DNA of 64,000 bases. It comes from Rothia nasimurium. GTDB lineage: Bacteria > Actinomycetota > Actinomycetes > Actinomycetales > Micrococcaceae. A program made the position numbers and the translations under genes. This document shows positions 7,284-16,224 of the stretch, piece after piece. The notes below the pieces were generated by a model. That model searched no databases. It was not told where the DNA came from and saw nothing but the letters and a program-made list of their open reading frames with translations. Location of the stretch: positions 86,309-150,308 of the forward strand of contig NZ_CAKMTD010000006.1 of assembly GCF_928391935.1 (NCBI RefSeq). Direction: 5' to 3'. Position 1 is the stretch's first letter, and each line of letters begins with the position of its first letter.

Positions 7284-7865
7284 ATGCACACCCACACCCT
7301 ACGGGCTACCCTAGCCACAGCACTCTTACTAGCTCTCAGCGCCTGCGGCAGCACGTCGAGCGCTGCCCCCTCCACCCCCAGCTCCAGCACGTCCACCAGC
7401 GCGAGTGCCAGTTCAAGCACAAGCGCCAGCGAAAGCGCTACCTCCGAGAGCACGGCAGAGGCTACCGACACCAGCGCCACAGCAACCCCCACCACCCTCA
7501 GCATCGACGCCGTCAGCATCGACATCACCAACGCCCAAAAAACTGAACTCAGCCGCACCACCGGCCGCACCCTAGCAGGCACCGCAGGCATCCAGGTCAA
7601 CCTCGACATCACCAACACCTCCGAGCAGGCCATCGACGCCGCCCCCCTCAGCTTCCCCACCCTCGGTCTTGACGACGGCACCGAGGTCACCGGCTTCGCC
7701 ATGACCAGCGACGGAGCCGAAACCACCTACGGCCTCATAGAACCCGGCGCCAGCGAAGAGCTCACCATCTTCTTCCCCACCGACCAAACCCCCAGCGTCC
7801 TGTCCATCACCCTGCTCAACCCCCTTGAGCCCACCCAAACCCTCACCGTCGAAACAGATTTCTAA
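7284..7865 (+). CDS. Lipoprotein with Ser/Thr-rich linker and DUF4352-like domain
   Basis: A 193-residue predicted lipoprotein. It starts MHTHTLRATLATALLLALSAC, where LSAC is the lipobox and the Cys would be lipidated. About 50 residues of Ser/Thr/Ala/Glu-rich linker follow. The C-terminal part, roughly 80-193, is a beta-rich domain (IQVNLDITNTSEQAIDAAP, GLIEPGASEELTIFF) resembling the DUF4352 immunoglobulin-like fold. I chose this ATG because the signal peptide begins there. The longer open frame starts inside non-coding DNA. It lies 35 bp upstream of an LGFP/L,D-transpeptidase-like gene and is probably co-transcribed, which suggests an envelope role. The domain call is tentative. Confidence 0.8.
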   Translation: MHTHTLRATLATALLLALSACGSTSSAAPSTPSSSTSTSASASSSTSASESATSESTAEATDTSATATPTTLSIDAVSIDITNAQKTELSRTTGRTLAGTAGIQVNLDITNTSEQAIDAAPLSFPTLGLDDGTEVTGFAMTSDGAETTYGLIEPGASEELTIFFPTDQTPSVLSITLLNPLEPTQTLTVETDF

Positions 7866-7900
7866 CCACATCACACACGCACCCCAGAGAAAGAACACCC

Positions 7901-9868
7901 ATGAAACTCTCCCAGGGACTCGCCCTCTCCCTCGCCCTGCTCACAGGGCTCAGCTGGGCTGCAACACCCGCTACCGCCCAGGACGGCACGCCCGCCACCC
8001 CGGCGGCACAGACCATCAGCACCAGCCCGACTGAAGCTGAGGCCACAGGTGCCACGTCAAGCGTTTCACCCACTGAGCAAGCAACCCCCGCGCCCACAGA
8101 ACAGGGCAGCGCCCCCACCCCTACCCCGACGGCAGCCCCAGTTGAAGAGCAAACCAGCGAACCAGCTACTGACCAGGCACCTACCGCCCCGGCCCCAGCA
8201 ACCGAAACCCCGGTAGCAGCAGCCGCCGCCAACCCCACCTACACCGTCCACTGGACAGGGGCCATCGGCCAACGCTACAAGGCAGACGGCGGCCTCACCA
8301 AGGCTGTCTACGGCAACCCCACCAGCAACGAACAGTGCGGATTCATGCACAATTCCTGCTACCAGGACTTCGAGCGAGGCACCCTCGTCTGGTCACCCTC
8401 CACCGGAACCCGCCTCCTCGTTGGCGCCATTCGTAGCACCTGGCTGGCAGCTGGCGGCATGACCTCCGGCTACGGAATCCCCACCACCGAAGAAATTGCC
8501 CGCTCCGGCGGTCAAGCCGTCGAACAATACTTCCTCAACCCCCACGGCCGAATCAGCGCTTTCTACTGGACCAACTGGGGCACCGGCACCCACTACGTCA
8601 ACCTGGGCGGAGCCATCGGCGGACTCTGGAACCGCCTCGGCGCCACCGGCAGCTCCTACGGCTACCCCACCAGCGACGAACAGTGCGGCTTCATCCACAA
8701 CTCCTGCTACCAGGACTTCCAGCACGGCACGGTGGTCTGGTCACCGGGCTACGGCACCCACGGCCTCTTCGGTGCCATCCGCGCTACCTGGAAAGCCGCA
8801 GGCGGCATGAAATCTAGCTACGGCATTCCTGTCAGCGACGAAATCTCCCACCACAACGGGCAGGCCGCAGAACAGCTCTTCTACAGCCCCACCCGTCAGG
8901 ACGGCGGCATCTACTGGACGGCCTGGGGTACCGGCACCCACTACGTCTACTTCGGTGGCGCCATCGGCAGCTACTGGGCGTCCAACGGTAACTTCCGTGC
9001 GGGCGGGGTAGACACGCCTCGCCGCTACGGCTTCCCCACCTCAGCCGAAACCTGCTCCAATGGCCGCTGCTACCAAAAGTACGAATTCGGCGTCATAACC
9101 TGGGACAACTACGGCGGCGGCACCCACGGCCACCAGGCCCAGAAGTGCCACGCCCTCAACAACGGACGCTCCAAGTACTCAGCCCAGGGAGCCCGTCAGG
9201 TAGCCCTGGCCCTTGCCCCGCGCTACTCCGCCTACCGCAACGACCCGGTCGGCTCACACGGCATGTTCTACTCCTGCCAGAACACCCACGGCATGTACAC
9301 CCTCAAGTGGAGCACCCCCGCCGCCTTCGGTGAAAGCGGTTTCCTCGCCCCTTGGAAGCGCATCCGCGACTACGAGACCGGTGAGCTCCTGCCCGCTGGC
9401 GTCACCGGCAATACCGCCGGCGCCTACAGCCCCACCGGCTCCTTCAGCCTCTCCACCCCCTTCGGGGTAGCCAACCCCGGTAGCGGCTTCAGCGATTACA
9501 AGACCATCAACCGTAACTCCCGCTGGGGCGGCGACCGCAACACCTGGTACTACAACAGGTACATCGAAAACGGCGCCCTGGGCTACCCCAACGAAAACAT
9601 GTGGAATTACATGACCCGTGGCGACTACCGCCAGGGCCTCATGATTAACTACAACCGCAACCTGGACGGATCCGTCCCCTCAGGTACCGCCGGTTTCGCT
9701 ATCATGCTGCACACCATCCCCTACTCCGGGGCCGCCGCGAGTGTGGCTGCCTACCAGTCCTGGGGTTGTATCGCGATCGCCCCTGACCGCATGACCCAGT
9801 TCCTGCGCGAAGGACGCGACGCTGACCGCATCATCATGGGCGTTGAGTCCGAAGTGATGAACTGGTAG
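7901..9868 (+). CDS. Secreted LGFP-repeat protein with L,D-transpeptidase-like C-terminus
   Basis: A 655-residue secreted protein. The signal peptide MKLSQGLALSLALLTGLSWA is followed by about 80 residues of Pro/Thr/Glu-rich linker. Residues about 110-410 contain LGFP repeats of about 55 residues (YGNPTSNEQCGFMHNSCYQDF, YGYPTSDEQCGFIHNSCYQDF, YGFPTSAETC). LGFP repeats bind the mycolic or peptidoglycan cell wall. The C-terminal 230 residues resemble the YkuD/L,D-transpeptidase fold, with a His in IMLHTIP and the Ser-x-Gly-Cys motif in SWGCIAIAP. Such enzymes make 3-3 peptidoglycan cross-links. The motif is SWGC rather than the usual SHGC, so catalysis is not certain. The ribosome site AGAGAAAGAA precedes the ATG. 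Confidence 0.85.
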   Translation: MKLSQGLALSLALLTGLSWAATPATAQDGTPATPAAQTISTSPTEAEATGATSSVSPTEQATPAPTEQGSAPTPTPTAAPVEEQTSEPATDQAPTAPAPATETPVAAAAANPTYTVHWTGAIGQRYKADGGLTKAVYGNPTSNEQCGFMHNSCYQDFERGTLVWSPSTGTRLLVGAIRSTWLAAGGMTSGYGIPTTEEIARSGGQAVEQYFLNPHGRISAFYWTNWGTGTHYVNLGGAIGGLWNRLGATGSSYGYPTSDEQCGFIHNSCYQDFQHGTVVWSPGYGTHGLFGAIRATWKAAGGMKSSYGIPVSDEISHHNGQAAEQLFYSPTRQDGGIYWTAWGTGTHYVYFGGAIGSYWASNGNFRAGGVDTPRRYGFPTSAETCSNGRCYQKYEFGVITWDNYGGGTHGHQAQKCHALNNGRSKYSAQGARQVALALAPRYSAYRNDPVGSHGMFYSCQNTHGMYTLKWSTPAAFGESGFLAPWKRIRDYETGELLPAGVTGNTAGAYSPTGSFSLSTPFGVANPGSGFSDYKTINRNSRWGGDRNTWYYNRYIENGALGYPNENMWNYMTRGDYRQGLMINYNRNLDGSVPSGTAGFAIMLHTIPYSGAAASVAAYQSWGCIAIAPDRMTQFLREGRDADRIIMGVESEVMNW

Positions 9869-9950
9869 AAACGCACCACTTCCATTTTCTTTCCCTCAGG
9901 ACGGCGACGCCCAGCTCATTGTGCCGGACGGTGCCGTCGTCCGTCCTTCT

Positions 9951-10018
9951 GCGAACTGCAGGGTTTCTTTCGAACTGCGGTGATTCTATCCGCATCTCGA
10001 AAGAAACCCCGCAGTTCG
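9951..10018. repeat. Palindromic intergenic element, copy 2
   Basis: Same element as at 7146, in the same orientation and with the same CGTCCGTCCTTCT flank. The right arm AAGAAACCCCGCAGTTCG pairs almost perfectly with the left arm. It lies downstream of the LGFP gene, where it may also terminate transcription, and just upstream of a TetR operator. Confidence 0.88.
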
Positions 10019-10041
10019 TTTTTCACACCCCTGCTTGCCAA

Positions 10042-10080
10042 TTTTTCTTACAGGCGTAAACTTTACATCTGTAAGAAAAA
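10042..10080 (+). promoter_or_regulatory. Nested palindromic operator of the tetR-yhgE operon
   Basis: TTTTTCTTACAG (10042-10053) and CTGTAAGAAAAA (10069-10080) are perfect 12-bp inverted repeats. Inside their 15-bp spacer lies a second palindrome, GTAAA-C-TTTAC (10056-10066). A possible -35 TTGCCA (10035) and -10 TAAACT (10057) would be covered. The position 25 bp upstream of tetR fits autorepression. Confidence 0.75.
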
Positions 10081-10104
10081 TGAAGAGCGAAAGGAAACCC
10101 CGCT

Positions 10105-10713
10105 GTGTCTACCACCCTGGCACCCACCGCCGAGGATGCACGAGCCGCCGACCCGCGTCCGGCCCGCTCCCGCGCAGCCCTCATCGACGCAGCCACCGAG
10201 GCCCTGGGCACCGGCGACCCCGGCAACCTCAACATCACCGCCCTCGTCAAGGCCGCAGGGGTCAGCCGCCCCACCTTCTACCAGCACTTCACCGACGTGC
10301 ACGAGCTCATTCACGCCGCGGCTCTCACCAAGCTCAGCGCCGCCTTCGACGCCTTACTGCCCACCGACCCCGCCGCGTCCGTCGCTGTCTTTACCAGCGA
10401 GGTCAGCACCAACCTACTCAAGCAGCTGCAGGTCGACGCGGATTTCTACCGCAACGTGCTGGCTATCTCGGGCAACTCCTCCCTGGTCGCCGAACTCATC
10501 GACTTCCTCAGCCACCGTTTTCTCAGCCGACCGGCCGTTGCCGAACGTTTCATCACCAAGAACCCCGATCTAACCAGCGACTACACCCAGTTCGTTGCTG
10601 CCGGAGTTGCCTGGCTGGCCGTCCGCTGGCTGGCCACCGACTTCACCGGCGAAAACACCGCAGAAGCCACCGGCGAGCGCCTGGCCCAGATGATGCGGGC
10701 AGCTATCTCCTAG
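10105..10713 (+). CDS. TetR/AcrR family regulator
   Basis: A 202-residue regulator. Residues about 22-70 hold a TetR helix-turn-helix (RAALIDAATEALG, ALVKAAGVSRPTFYQHF). The C-terminal ligand domain is generic and its ligand cannot be predicted. The GTG start at 10105 follows AAAGGAAA. It lies 53 bp upstream of a YhgE/Pip-family membrane protein on the same strand. In actinobacteria such pairs are common, with the TetR controlling the exporter. A strong nested palindrome at 10042-10080 directly upstream is the likely operator, so the pair is probably autorepressed and induced by a small molecule or envelope stress. Confidence 0.9.
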   Translation: MSTTLAPTAEDARAADPRPARSRAALIDAATEALGTGDPGNLNITALVKAAGVSRPTFYQHFTDVHELIHAAALTKLSAAFDALLPTDPAASVAVFTSEVSTNLLKQLQVDADFYRNVLAISGNSSLVAELIDFLSHRFLSRPAVAERFITKNPDLTSDYTQFVAAGVAWLAVRWLATDFTGENTAEATGERLAQMMRAAIS

Positions 10714-10766
10714 CCCGCCCCCTTTGACTTATACTGACCCTACGATCTGAAAGCAGGTGAAATCCC

Positions 10767-13691
10767 GTGCCCTCAACACGCGCTAAACGCCCCAAACTGC
10801 ACCCGCATCGCTTCAGCCCCATGAAGTACCTGGTGCTGCTGGCCGTCATTATCATCCCCTCGATTTACTCAGGCATTCTAACCTGGGCTAACTATGACCC
10901 CACGGGCACCATCGACGCCGTTCCGGCTGCCATTGTGAACGAAGATTCACCGGCAACAACCTCCACCGGCAGCACCCTTAACCTGGGTCAAGACCTCACC
11001 GACGAGCTGCTGAGCAACGACAGCAAACAGAATTTTGACTGGTCGACCATGAGCGCCGGCGAAGCGCAGACCAAGCTCGAAAACGGTGACATCCAGGCTA
11101 TTTTGACGATTCCGTCTGACTTCTCTGCGAACGTCGCGTCAGTGTCTGAAAACGATGCGGCGGCAGCCCAGACCGCCAAGCTAAATATCACCACCAATGA
11201 CGGTTCAAATATCATCTCGGGCAATATCGCCAGCTCCCTGGGTACGGCGGTCACCGATACCCTAGCCAGCAAGGTATCAACCGAGTACCTCAACAATATT
11301 TACGCAGGCTTCACCGATATCCATGACTCCCTGGGGCAGGCGGCGGACGGTGCCAGCCAGCTCGCCGATGGCTCCACCAGCGCCAAGGATGGCTCGAATG
11401 AGCTGGTGGTTGGCCTGAACGATTTGAAGTCCGGTACGAGCGAGTTGAGCTCGGGCGCGACCTCTTTGGCGGACGGTGCGACCCAGGTTAATGATGGCGC
11501 AACCTCCCTCGCCTCGGGTGCAGCGTCCCTGTCGGACGGCGCAACCCAGGTGAACGACGGAGCCTCATCTCTCGCATCCGGTGCAGCCCAGGCCAAGGAC
11601 GGAGCCTTCTCCCTGGCGTCCGGCGCAACCCAGGTGAACGACGGCGCCTTCTCCCTGGCGTCCGGCGCAACCCAGGTGAACGACGGAGCCTCATCTCTCG
11701 CGTCCGGTGCAACCCAGGTCAAGGACGGCGCGTCCTCCCTGGCGTCCGGCGCAACCCGGGTCAATGATGGGGCGACCTCCCTGGCGGACGGTGCCGACAG
11801 AGCCGCCAGCGGAGCCGCAACCCTCGCCAACGGCCTGAACCAGATCAACGACGGCGTCTCTGCCCTACCCTCCCAGCTACCGGCCCTCACCGACGGAACG
11901 GGCTCCCTGGCGTCCGGCGCGAACAGCCTCGCTACCGGCGCTCAGAGCCTTGAGGACGCCGCCGGGCAGCTCGCCACTGGAAGCACCGCCGTCTCTGACG
12001 GCGCCGACACCGCGGTCAAGGGTGCACAGGCCCTTGCCGACGGGGCGCAGGCTCTCCATACCGCCACCGGCACCCTCGCATCTGGCGCGGGTGACCTGGC
12101 CAGCAGCTCCCAGCAGCTCATCGATAACTGGGGTTCCCTCAGTGACGCTCAAAAGCTTGCCGCGCTCCAACAGATTCACGACGGCGCCACCACCCTCTCT
12201 GAGGGTGCGAGCGCAGTGGATACCGCATCGGGCGACCTCTCTACCGGTGCGACCTCGCTCGTCGGCAACGAATCGGGCGGGTTGACTAAGCTTGCCGCCG
12301 GCGCTGCCGCTCTTGAAAGCGGAGCCGGGCAGCTCGCCTCTGGTGCGACCTCCCTCTCTGACGGGGCCGACGCCCTGGCCGATGGGGCTGCCACCCTCAA
12401 TGACAAGGCCGGTTCTATGGCGGGCGGGTTGAGCTCTCTGGCCACTGCAATTTCTCAGGCTAATGATGGCGCCTCTGCCCTGGCAGATGGTACGGGCACT
12501 TTGGCTTCTGGAGCGCACAGCCTCGCGGATGGAACCAGCACCCTGGCTACCGGCGCGGGGACGCTCGCTGACGGTGCGGGCACACTGGCGGACGGTGCGG
12601 GGGCACTCGCTGATGGAACCAGCACCCTGGCTTCGGGTGCAGGAACCCTGGCTAACGGAACCAGCACTCTGGCTTCGGGTGCGGGAACCCTGGCTGACGG
12701 AACCAGCACCCTGGCCTCCGGCGCAGAAACCCTCGCAGGTGGAACCAGCACCCTGGCGTCCGGTGCGAATGACCTCGCCACCGGTGCAGGCACCCTGGCC
12801 GACGGCACCAACTCCCTGGCGTCCGGCGCAGGAACACTTGCCAGCGGCGCCGCAACCCTCGATGAGGGGGCCGGCTCAGCCGTGGACGGGGCGTCCTCCC
12901 TGGCCAGCGGTCTGGGCGAGCTAGAGGACGGCAACACCCAGCTAGCGACCTCCCTGGGGGAGGCCGTGGGGCAGGTTCCCAGCTATACCACCAACCAGGC
13001 CAGTGAACTCAGCGCGGTCACCAGCGACCCCGTCACCATTGAGAAAACCCGCCTGAATGAGGTGGCCACCTACGGCCACGGCCTGGCCCCCTACTTCATG
13101 ACCCTGGGCCTGTGGGTCGGTGCTATCGCCTACTTCATGATGTACCCGGCGATCTCCAGCAAGTTCGCCCGTGGCGGCCACTCCGGCCTGCGGACCCTGC
13201 GCGGGGCCCTGGTGCCGGTACTCTTCATGGGTATTCTGCAGGGAACCGTCATGTCGCTCATCATCCACTACTGGGTGGGCATTGAAGAGGTGAACTTCTG
13301 GGGCCTGACCGGCTTCGCTATTCTGACCTCTATCACCTTCCTGGCTATCAACCAGGCCCTCATCGCCCTGCTGGATGCCCCCGGCCGTTTCATCGCCCTG
13401 ATTCTGACCGTGGTTCAAATCGGTGCGGCGGGTGGCACCTACCCGATTGAGACGGCCCCGGCCTTCCTGCAGGCTATCCACCCCTGGCTGCCGCTGACTC
13501 ACGCTCTGGAGGCTTTCCGCTCCCTGATTGCCGGTGGCTCCATCGGTATTGCAGCGGGTATCGTCTGGCTGCTGGGCTGGATTGCCCTGGCTGTTGCGGG
13601 CACTGCCCTGAGCATCTGGATCCGCCACCGCCGCGAGGACAAGGCCGAGGCCGAGCGTCAGGCCCGACGCGCCGCCCTAGCTGGCGCCTAA
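10767..13691 (+). CDS. YhgE/Pip-family membrane protein with long heptad-like repeats
   Basis: A 974-residue membrane protein. An N-terminal helix around residues 20-42 (YLVLLAVIIIPSIYSGILTW) leads into a large extracytoplasmic region. Residues about 190-750 are almost entirely degenerate repeats of the type SLASGATQVNDGA and STLASGAGTLADGT. The C-terminal 200 residues contain about five membrane helices of the ABC-2 type (ISSKFARGGHSGLRTLRGALVPVLFMGI). YhgE/Pip relatives include phage-infection protein and ESX-linked proteins, with roles in export or surface structure. The repeats probably form an extended coiled stalk. GTG start after GCAGGTGA. It is co-transcribed with the TetR gene upstream. 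Length is at the high end for the family because of the repeats. Confidence 0.9.
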   Translation: MPSTRAKRPKLHPHRFSPMKYLVLLAVIIIPSIYSGILTWANYDPTGTIDAVPAAIVNEDSPATTSTGSTLNLGQDLTDELLSNDSKQNFDWSTMSAGEAQTKLENGDIQAILTIPSDFSANVASVSENDAAAAQTAKLNITTNDGSNIISGNIASSLGTAVTDTLASKVSTEYLNNIYAGFTDIHDSLGQAADGASQLADGSTSAKDGSNELVVGLNDLKSGTSELSSGATSLADGATQVNDGATSLASGAASLSDGATQVNDGASSLASGAAQAKDGAFSLASGATQVNDGAFSLASGATQVNDGASSLASGATQVKDGASSLASGATRVNDGATSLADGADRAASGAATLANGLNQINDGVSALPSQLPALTDGTGSLASGANSLATGAQSLEDAAGQLATGSTAVSDGADTAVKGAQALADGAQALHTATGTLASGAGDLASSSQQLIDNWGSLSDAQKLAALQQIHDGATTLSEGASAVDTASGDLSTGATSLVGNESGGLTKLAAGAAALESGAGQLASGATSLSDGADALADGAATLNDKAGSMAGGLSSLATAISQANDGASALADGTGTLASGAHSLADGTSTLATGAGTLADGAGTLADGAGALADGTSTLASGAGTLANGTSTLASGAGTLADGTSTLASGAETLAGGTSTLASGANDLATGAGTLADGTNSLASGAGTLASGAATLDEGAGSAVDGASSLASGLGELEDGNTQLATSLGEAVGQVPSYTTNQASELSAVTSDPVTIEKTRLNEVATYGHGLAPYFMTLGLWVGAIAYFMMYPAISSKFARGGHSGLRTLRGALVPVLFMGILQGTVMSLIIHYWVGIEEVNFWGLTGFAILTSITFLAINQALIALLDAPGRFIALILTVVQIGAAGGTYPIETAPAFLQAIHPWLPLTHALEAFRSLIAGGSIGIAAGIVWLLGWIALAVAGTALSIWIRHRREDKAEAERQARRAALAGA
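11440..12860 (+). repeat. Tandem 42-bp coding repeats in the yhgE-like gene
   Basis: Two tracts of near-identical DNA repeats encode 14-residue units. The first, about 11440-11790, gives FSLASGATQVNDGA-type units; neighbouring copies around 11610-11690 are almost identical at the DNA level. The second, about 12500-12860, gives STLASGAGTLADG-type units. Such identity favours slipped-strand or recombinational changes in copy number. Confidence 0.85.
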
Positions 13692-13721
13692 GCGCCGCCC
13701 GACGCCGTCGTCCGTCCTTCT

Positions 13722-13788
13722 GCGAACTGCGGGGTTTCTTTCGAACTGCGGTGATTCTATCCGCATCTCGAAAGGAACCCCGCAGTTC
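13722..13788. repeat. Palindromic intergenic element, copy 3
   Basis: Third copy of the element seen at 7146 and 9951, in the same orientation and with the same CGTCCGTCCTTCT flank. Right arm: TCGAAAGGAACCCCGCAGTTC without its last base, 13768-13787. It lies 30 bp beyond the yhgE stop and may end that transcript. The promoter for the following operon, perhaps TAGGAT near 13841, lies downstream of it. Confidence 0.88.
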
Positions 13789-13888
13789 ACTTCTATCCGC
13801 CGCACCTGCCGGGGCAGGCCGGGGGTGGGGCTGAACCTATAGGATAGAGAAGTCCCTGCCGTTACCTTCCACCGTCGAAAGAGGAAAC

Positions 13889-14362
13889 ATGGGCTACTTT
13901 GATACCGTGCAGCCCCTGGCTACTGCCCCTGCCCCGCTGACGGACGACCGCGTCCTTGAAGCCCTCAACCGCTTAGAGCTGAACCCTGAACTTGACGAGG
14001 CAGGCACCGCCGTCGTGCATTTTGCGCGGGGTTACCTCTACTACACCCTCACGGAGCTTCCCACCGGTTGCCTTTTTAGTGTCCGGGGCAGTTATCGGGG
14101 CACCTTCCCCCTGGATATGGCGGGGCCGCTGGCTGAGTTCACCAACTACTGGAACCAGCAGAATCTCTTCCCCAAGGTCCTTGTTCATGCGGTGCGTGAG
14201 GGGGATCAGGGTGGGTTCCTGGTGCTCCCCACCGAGCTGTCCATGGTTTATGCAGGTGGGGTGACCAACAACCAGCTTGAGGAGCACCTGAAAGCAGCGG
14301 TGCAGACCTCCCTGGAATACTTTGACGCAGTGGCCGCAGCCTTCGGCGACGAGGGGGAATAG
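13889..14362 (+). CDS. YbjN-domain protein
   Basis: A 157-residue soluble protein with the layout of the YbjN / type III chaperone-like fold: RVLEALNRLELNPELDEAG, then GYLYYTLTELPTGCLFSVRG, FTNYWNQQNLFPKVLVHAV and a C-terminal helix. YbjN-like proteins are often chaperone-like. The ATG follows GAAAGAGGAAA. The stop lies 4 bp before the start of an Hsp90-like ATPase and a TPR protein follows. The three probably form one operon, so a chaperone or protein-quality role is inferred. Family assignment is by eye. Confidence 0.75.
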   Translation: MGYFDTVQPLATAPAPLTDDRVLEALNRLELNPELDEAGTAVVHFARGYLYYTLTELPTGCLFSVRGSYRGTFPLDMAGPLAEFTNYWNQQNLFPKVLVHAVREGDQGGFLVLPTELSMVYAGGVTNNQLEEHLKAAVQTSLEYFDAVAAAFGDEGE

Positions 14363-14366
14363 GCGC

Positions 14367-16205
14367 ATGTCAGAGCGGTTTAAGGTTGATTTGGGTGGCC
14401 TGGTTGAGCTTCTGTCAAAGAACCTTTACTCCGGGCCGCAGGTCTACCTGCGTGAGGCCATTCAAAACGGGGTGGACGCTATCACCGCCCGCCGGGAGCT
14501 TGACCCCCAGGCGCCGGAGCGCGTCGTCCTTGACCCCTGGGAGGACGGCAGCGGCGTCACCATTACCGACACCGGGGTGGGTTTGACAGCCGAGCAGGCT
14601 GAAGAGTTCCTGGCCACGATTGGCCGCACCTCCAAGCGGGATGAGGTGCTGAACGAGGGCCGGGCTGAGTACCTGGGCCAGTTCGGTATTGGCCTGCTGG
14701 CCTGCTTCCTCATTGCTGACCAGATTGAGGTGACCTCCCTGAGCGCCCGGCCCGGCTCCTCTCCGGTGCGGTGGGTGGGCCACGCCGACGGCACCTTTGA
14801 GGTGAAAGAGCTGGCCCCCCAGCAGGACGGCACCGGCCCCGGCACCGAGGTTGGCACCACTATCCGCCTCAAGGCCCGCCGCGACGCTGAGCACTGGGTG
14901 GCTGAAGAAACCATCTTGACCCTGGCTAGGGACTACGCTGACATGCTGCCGGTAGAGGTGTCGGTCATGGTCACGGCAGGCAGCCGCCGCGTGCCCCGCC
15001 GGATCTCCCACCATACCCTGCCCTGGGCGGCGTCCGGAACCGAACCCGGCCAGCCCAACCAGCACGAACGCGCCCTGGCCCTGGCAACCTACGCCGACAA
15101 AACCCTGGGGCTAAACCCCCTGGCCACCATTGACCTGGACGTACCGGCTACCGGCACCAGCGGGGTCGCCTACGTCCTGCCCCAGGCGGTGTCACCCGGC
15201 TCTGGCCGCCACCGCGTCTACGTCAAGAACATGCTGGTCAATACCCGTGAAGACACCCTCCTGCCCGACTGGGCCTTCTTCGTGCGGGCCGTCGTCAACT
15301 CCGAGGCCCTGACCCCCACGGCTTCCCGCGAGCAGCTGCGGGAGGATGAAATCCTCCTGCTGACCCGCGAAGCTATCGGCGACCAGCTCAAAGCCTGGAT
15401 TACCGCCACCCTGGCCGAACCCAGCCCCGAAAGCCTGCGCTTTATCGAGACTCACTCCCTGGCCCTACGCGCCGTCGCCCTCGCCAGCGATGACATGCTC
15501 GACGTCGTAGCCCGCGCCCTGCCCTTTGAAACCACCGGCGGGCCAGCAACCCTCGCTGACGTGGCCGAACAGGCCGGTCGTATCCTCTACACCCCCACCA
15601 CCGAGGCCTACCGGCGGATTGCCCCGGTTGCCCGCGCCCAGGGGCTCTGGGTCGTCAACGGCGGCTACGTCTACGACGCTGACCTCCTCGCTAAGCTGGC
15701 TACCCGCCCGTCCTGGGAGGTCGCTGAGCTCACCAGCTCTGACGTCTCCCAGACCCTCACCCCGGTCGATATGGCCCGTGAGTTCGAGGTGTTGGCCGGG
15801 CTGGACCGGGCCCGCGCCGTCCTGGCTGAGCACGACTGCGGCGTTCTCTTGCGGGCCTTTGATCCGGCCGACGTGCCCGCCGTCCTCCTCCGCGACGCCG
15901 AGGCGGAACGGGCCCGCGACCTGGCCACCGAAGCTGAAGCTGCCGACGACGTCTTTAGCGGCCTGCTCGGGGCCTTCACCGAGGAGCGGGCAGAGCCGAC
16001 CCGCACCCTGGTGCTCAACGACACCAACGATAACGTTCGCCGCCTGCTCCACCAGCCCCACAACCCTGCCTTCGAACCGGGGCTCACCACCCTCTACCTC
16101 TCGGCCCTCATGCTGGCCGGGGAGGGCCTGCACGGGGCTGAAACCCGCCTCCTCAGCGACAGCCTCGCTACCCTACTCGACAGCGCCCTCCGCGCAGAAT
16201 CCTAG
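14367..16205 (+). CDS. Hsp90 (HtpG)-family GHKL ATPase, divergent
   Basis: A 612-residue Hsp90-like protein. The N-terminal GHKL ATPase motifs are visible: YLREAIQNGVDAI with E30 and N34 in the positions of the catalytic Glu and Mg-binding Asn, TDTGVGL with D68, and GQFGIGLLACFL around 104-115 as the ATP lid glycine loop. A middle domain follows (YVKNMLVNTREDTLLPDWAFFVRAVVN, SREQLRED). The C-terminal part after about residue 400 does not look like the classical HtpG dimerisation domain. The ATG follows GAGGGGGAAT. It sits between a YbjN protein and a TPR protein, a setting that suggests a dedicated chaperone module. Its clients are unknown. Confidence 0.85.
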   Translation: MSERFKVDLGGLVELLSKNLYSGPQVYLREAIQNGVDAITARRELDPQAPERVVLDPWEDGSGVTITDTGVGLTAEQAEEFLATIGRTSKRDEVLNEGRAEYLGQFGIGLLACFLIADQIEVTSLSARPGSSPVRWVGHADGTFEVKELAPQQDGTGPGTEVGTTIRLKARRDAEHWVAEETILTLARDYADMLPVEVSVMVTAGSRRVPRRISHHTLPWAASGTEPGQPNQHERALALATYADKTLGLNPLATIDLDVPATGTSGVAYVLPQAVSPGSGRHRVYVKNMLVNTREDTLLPDWAFFVRAVVNSEALTPTASREQLREDEILLLTREAIGDQLKAWITATLAEPSPESLRFIETHSLALRAVALASDDMLDVVARALPFETTGGPATLADVAEQAGRILYTPTTEAYRRIAPVARAQGLWVVNGGYVYDADLLAKLATRPSWEVAELTSSDVSQTLTPVDMAREFEVLAGLDRARAVLAEHDCGVLLRAFDPADVPAVLLRDAEAERARDLATEAEAADDVFSGLLGAFTEERAEPTRTLVLNDTNDNVRRLLHQPHNPAFEPGLTTLYLSALMLAGEGLHGAETRLLSDSLATLLDSALRAES

Positions 16206-16224
16206 AACTACAAGGGAGAACACT

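Noticed and set aside
10714..10766. Promoter TTGACT/TACGAT between tetR and yhgE
   Set aside because: The spacer is only 11 bp, too short for a sigma-A promoter. Co-transcription with tetR is simpler.
11300..12937. Long reverse-strand frames across the yhgE repeats
   Set aside because: They are periodic mirror images of the coding repeats (Ala/Pro/Ser/Arg-rich) with no independent signals.
15526..16224. Long upstream extension of the TPR frame overlapping the Hsp90-like gene
   Set aside because: The extension is Pro/Ser/Arg-rich out-of-frame translation; a GTG with a strong ribosome site marks the true start.
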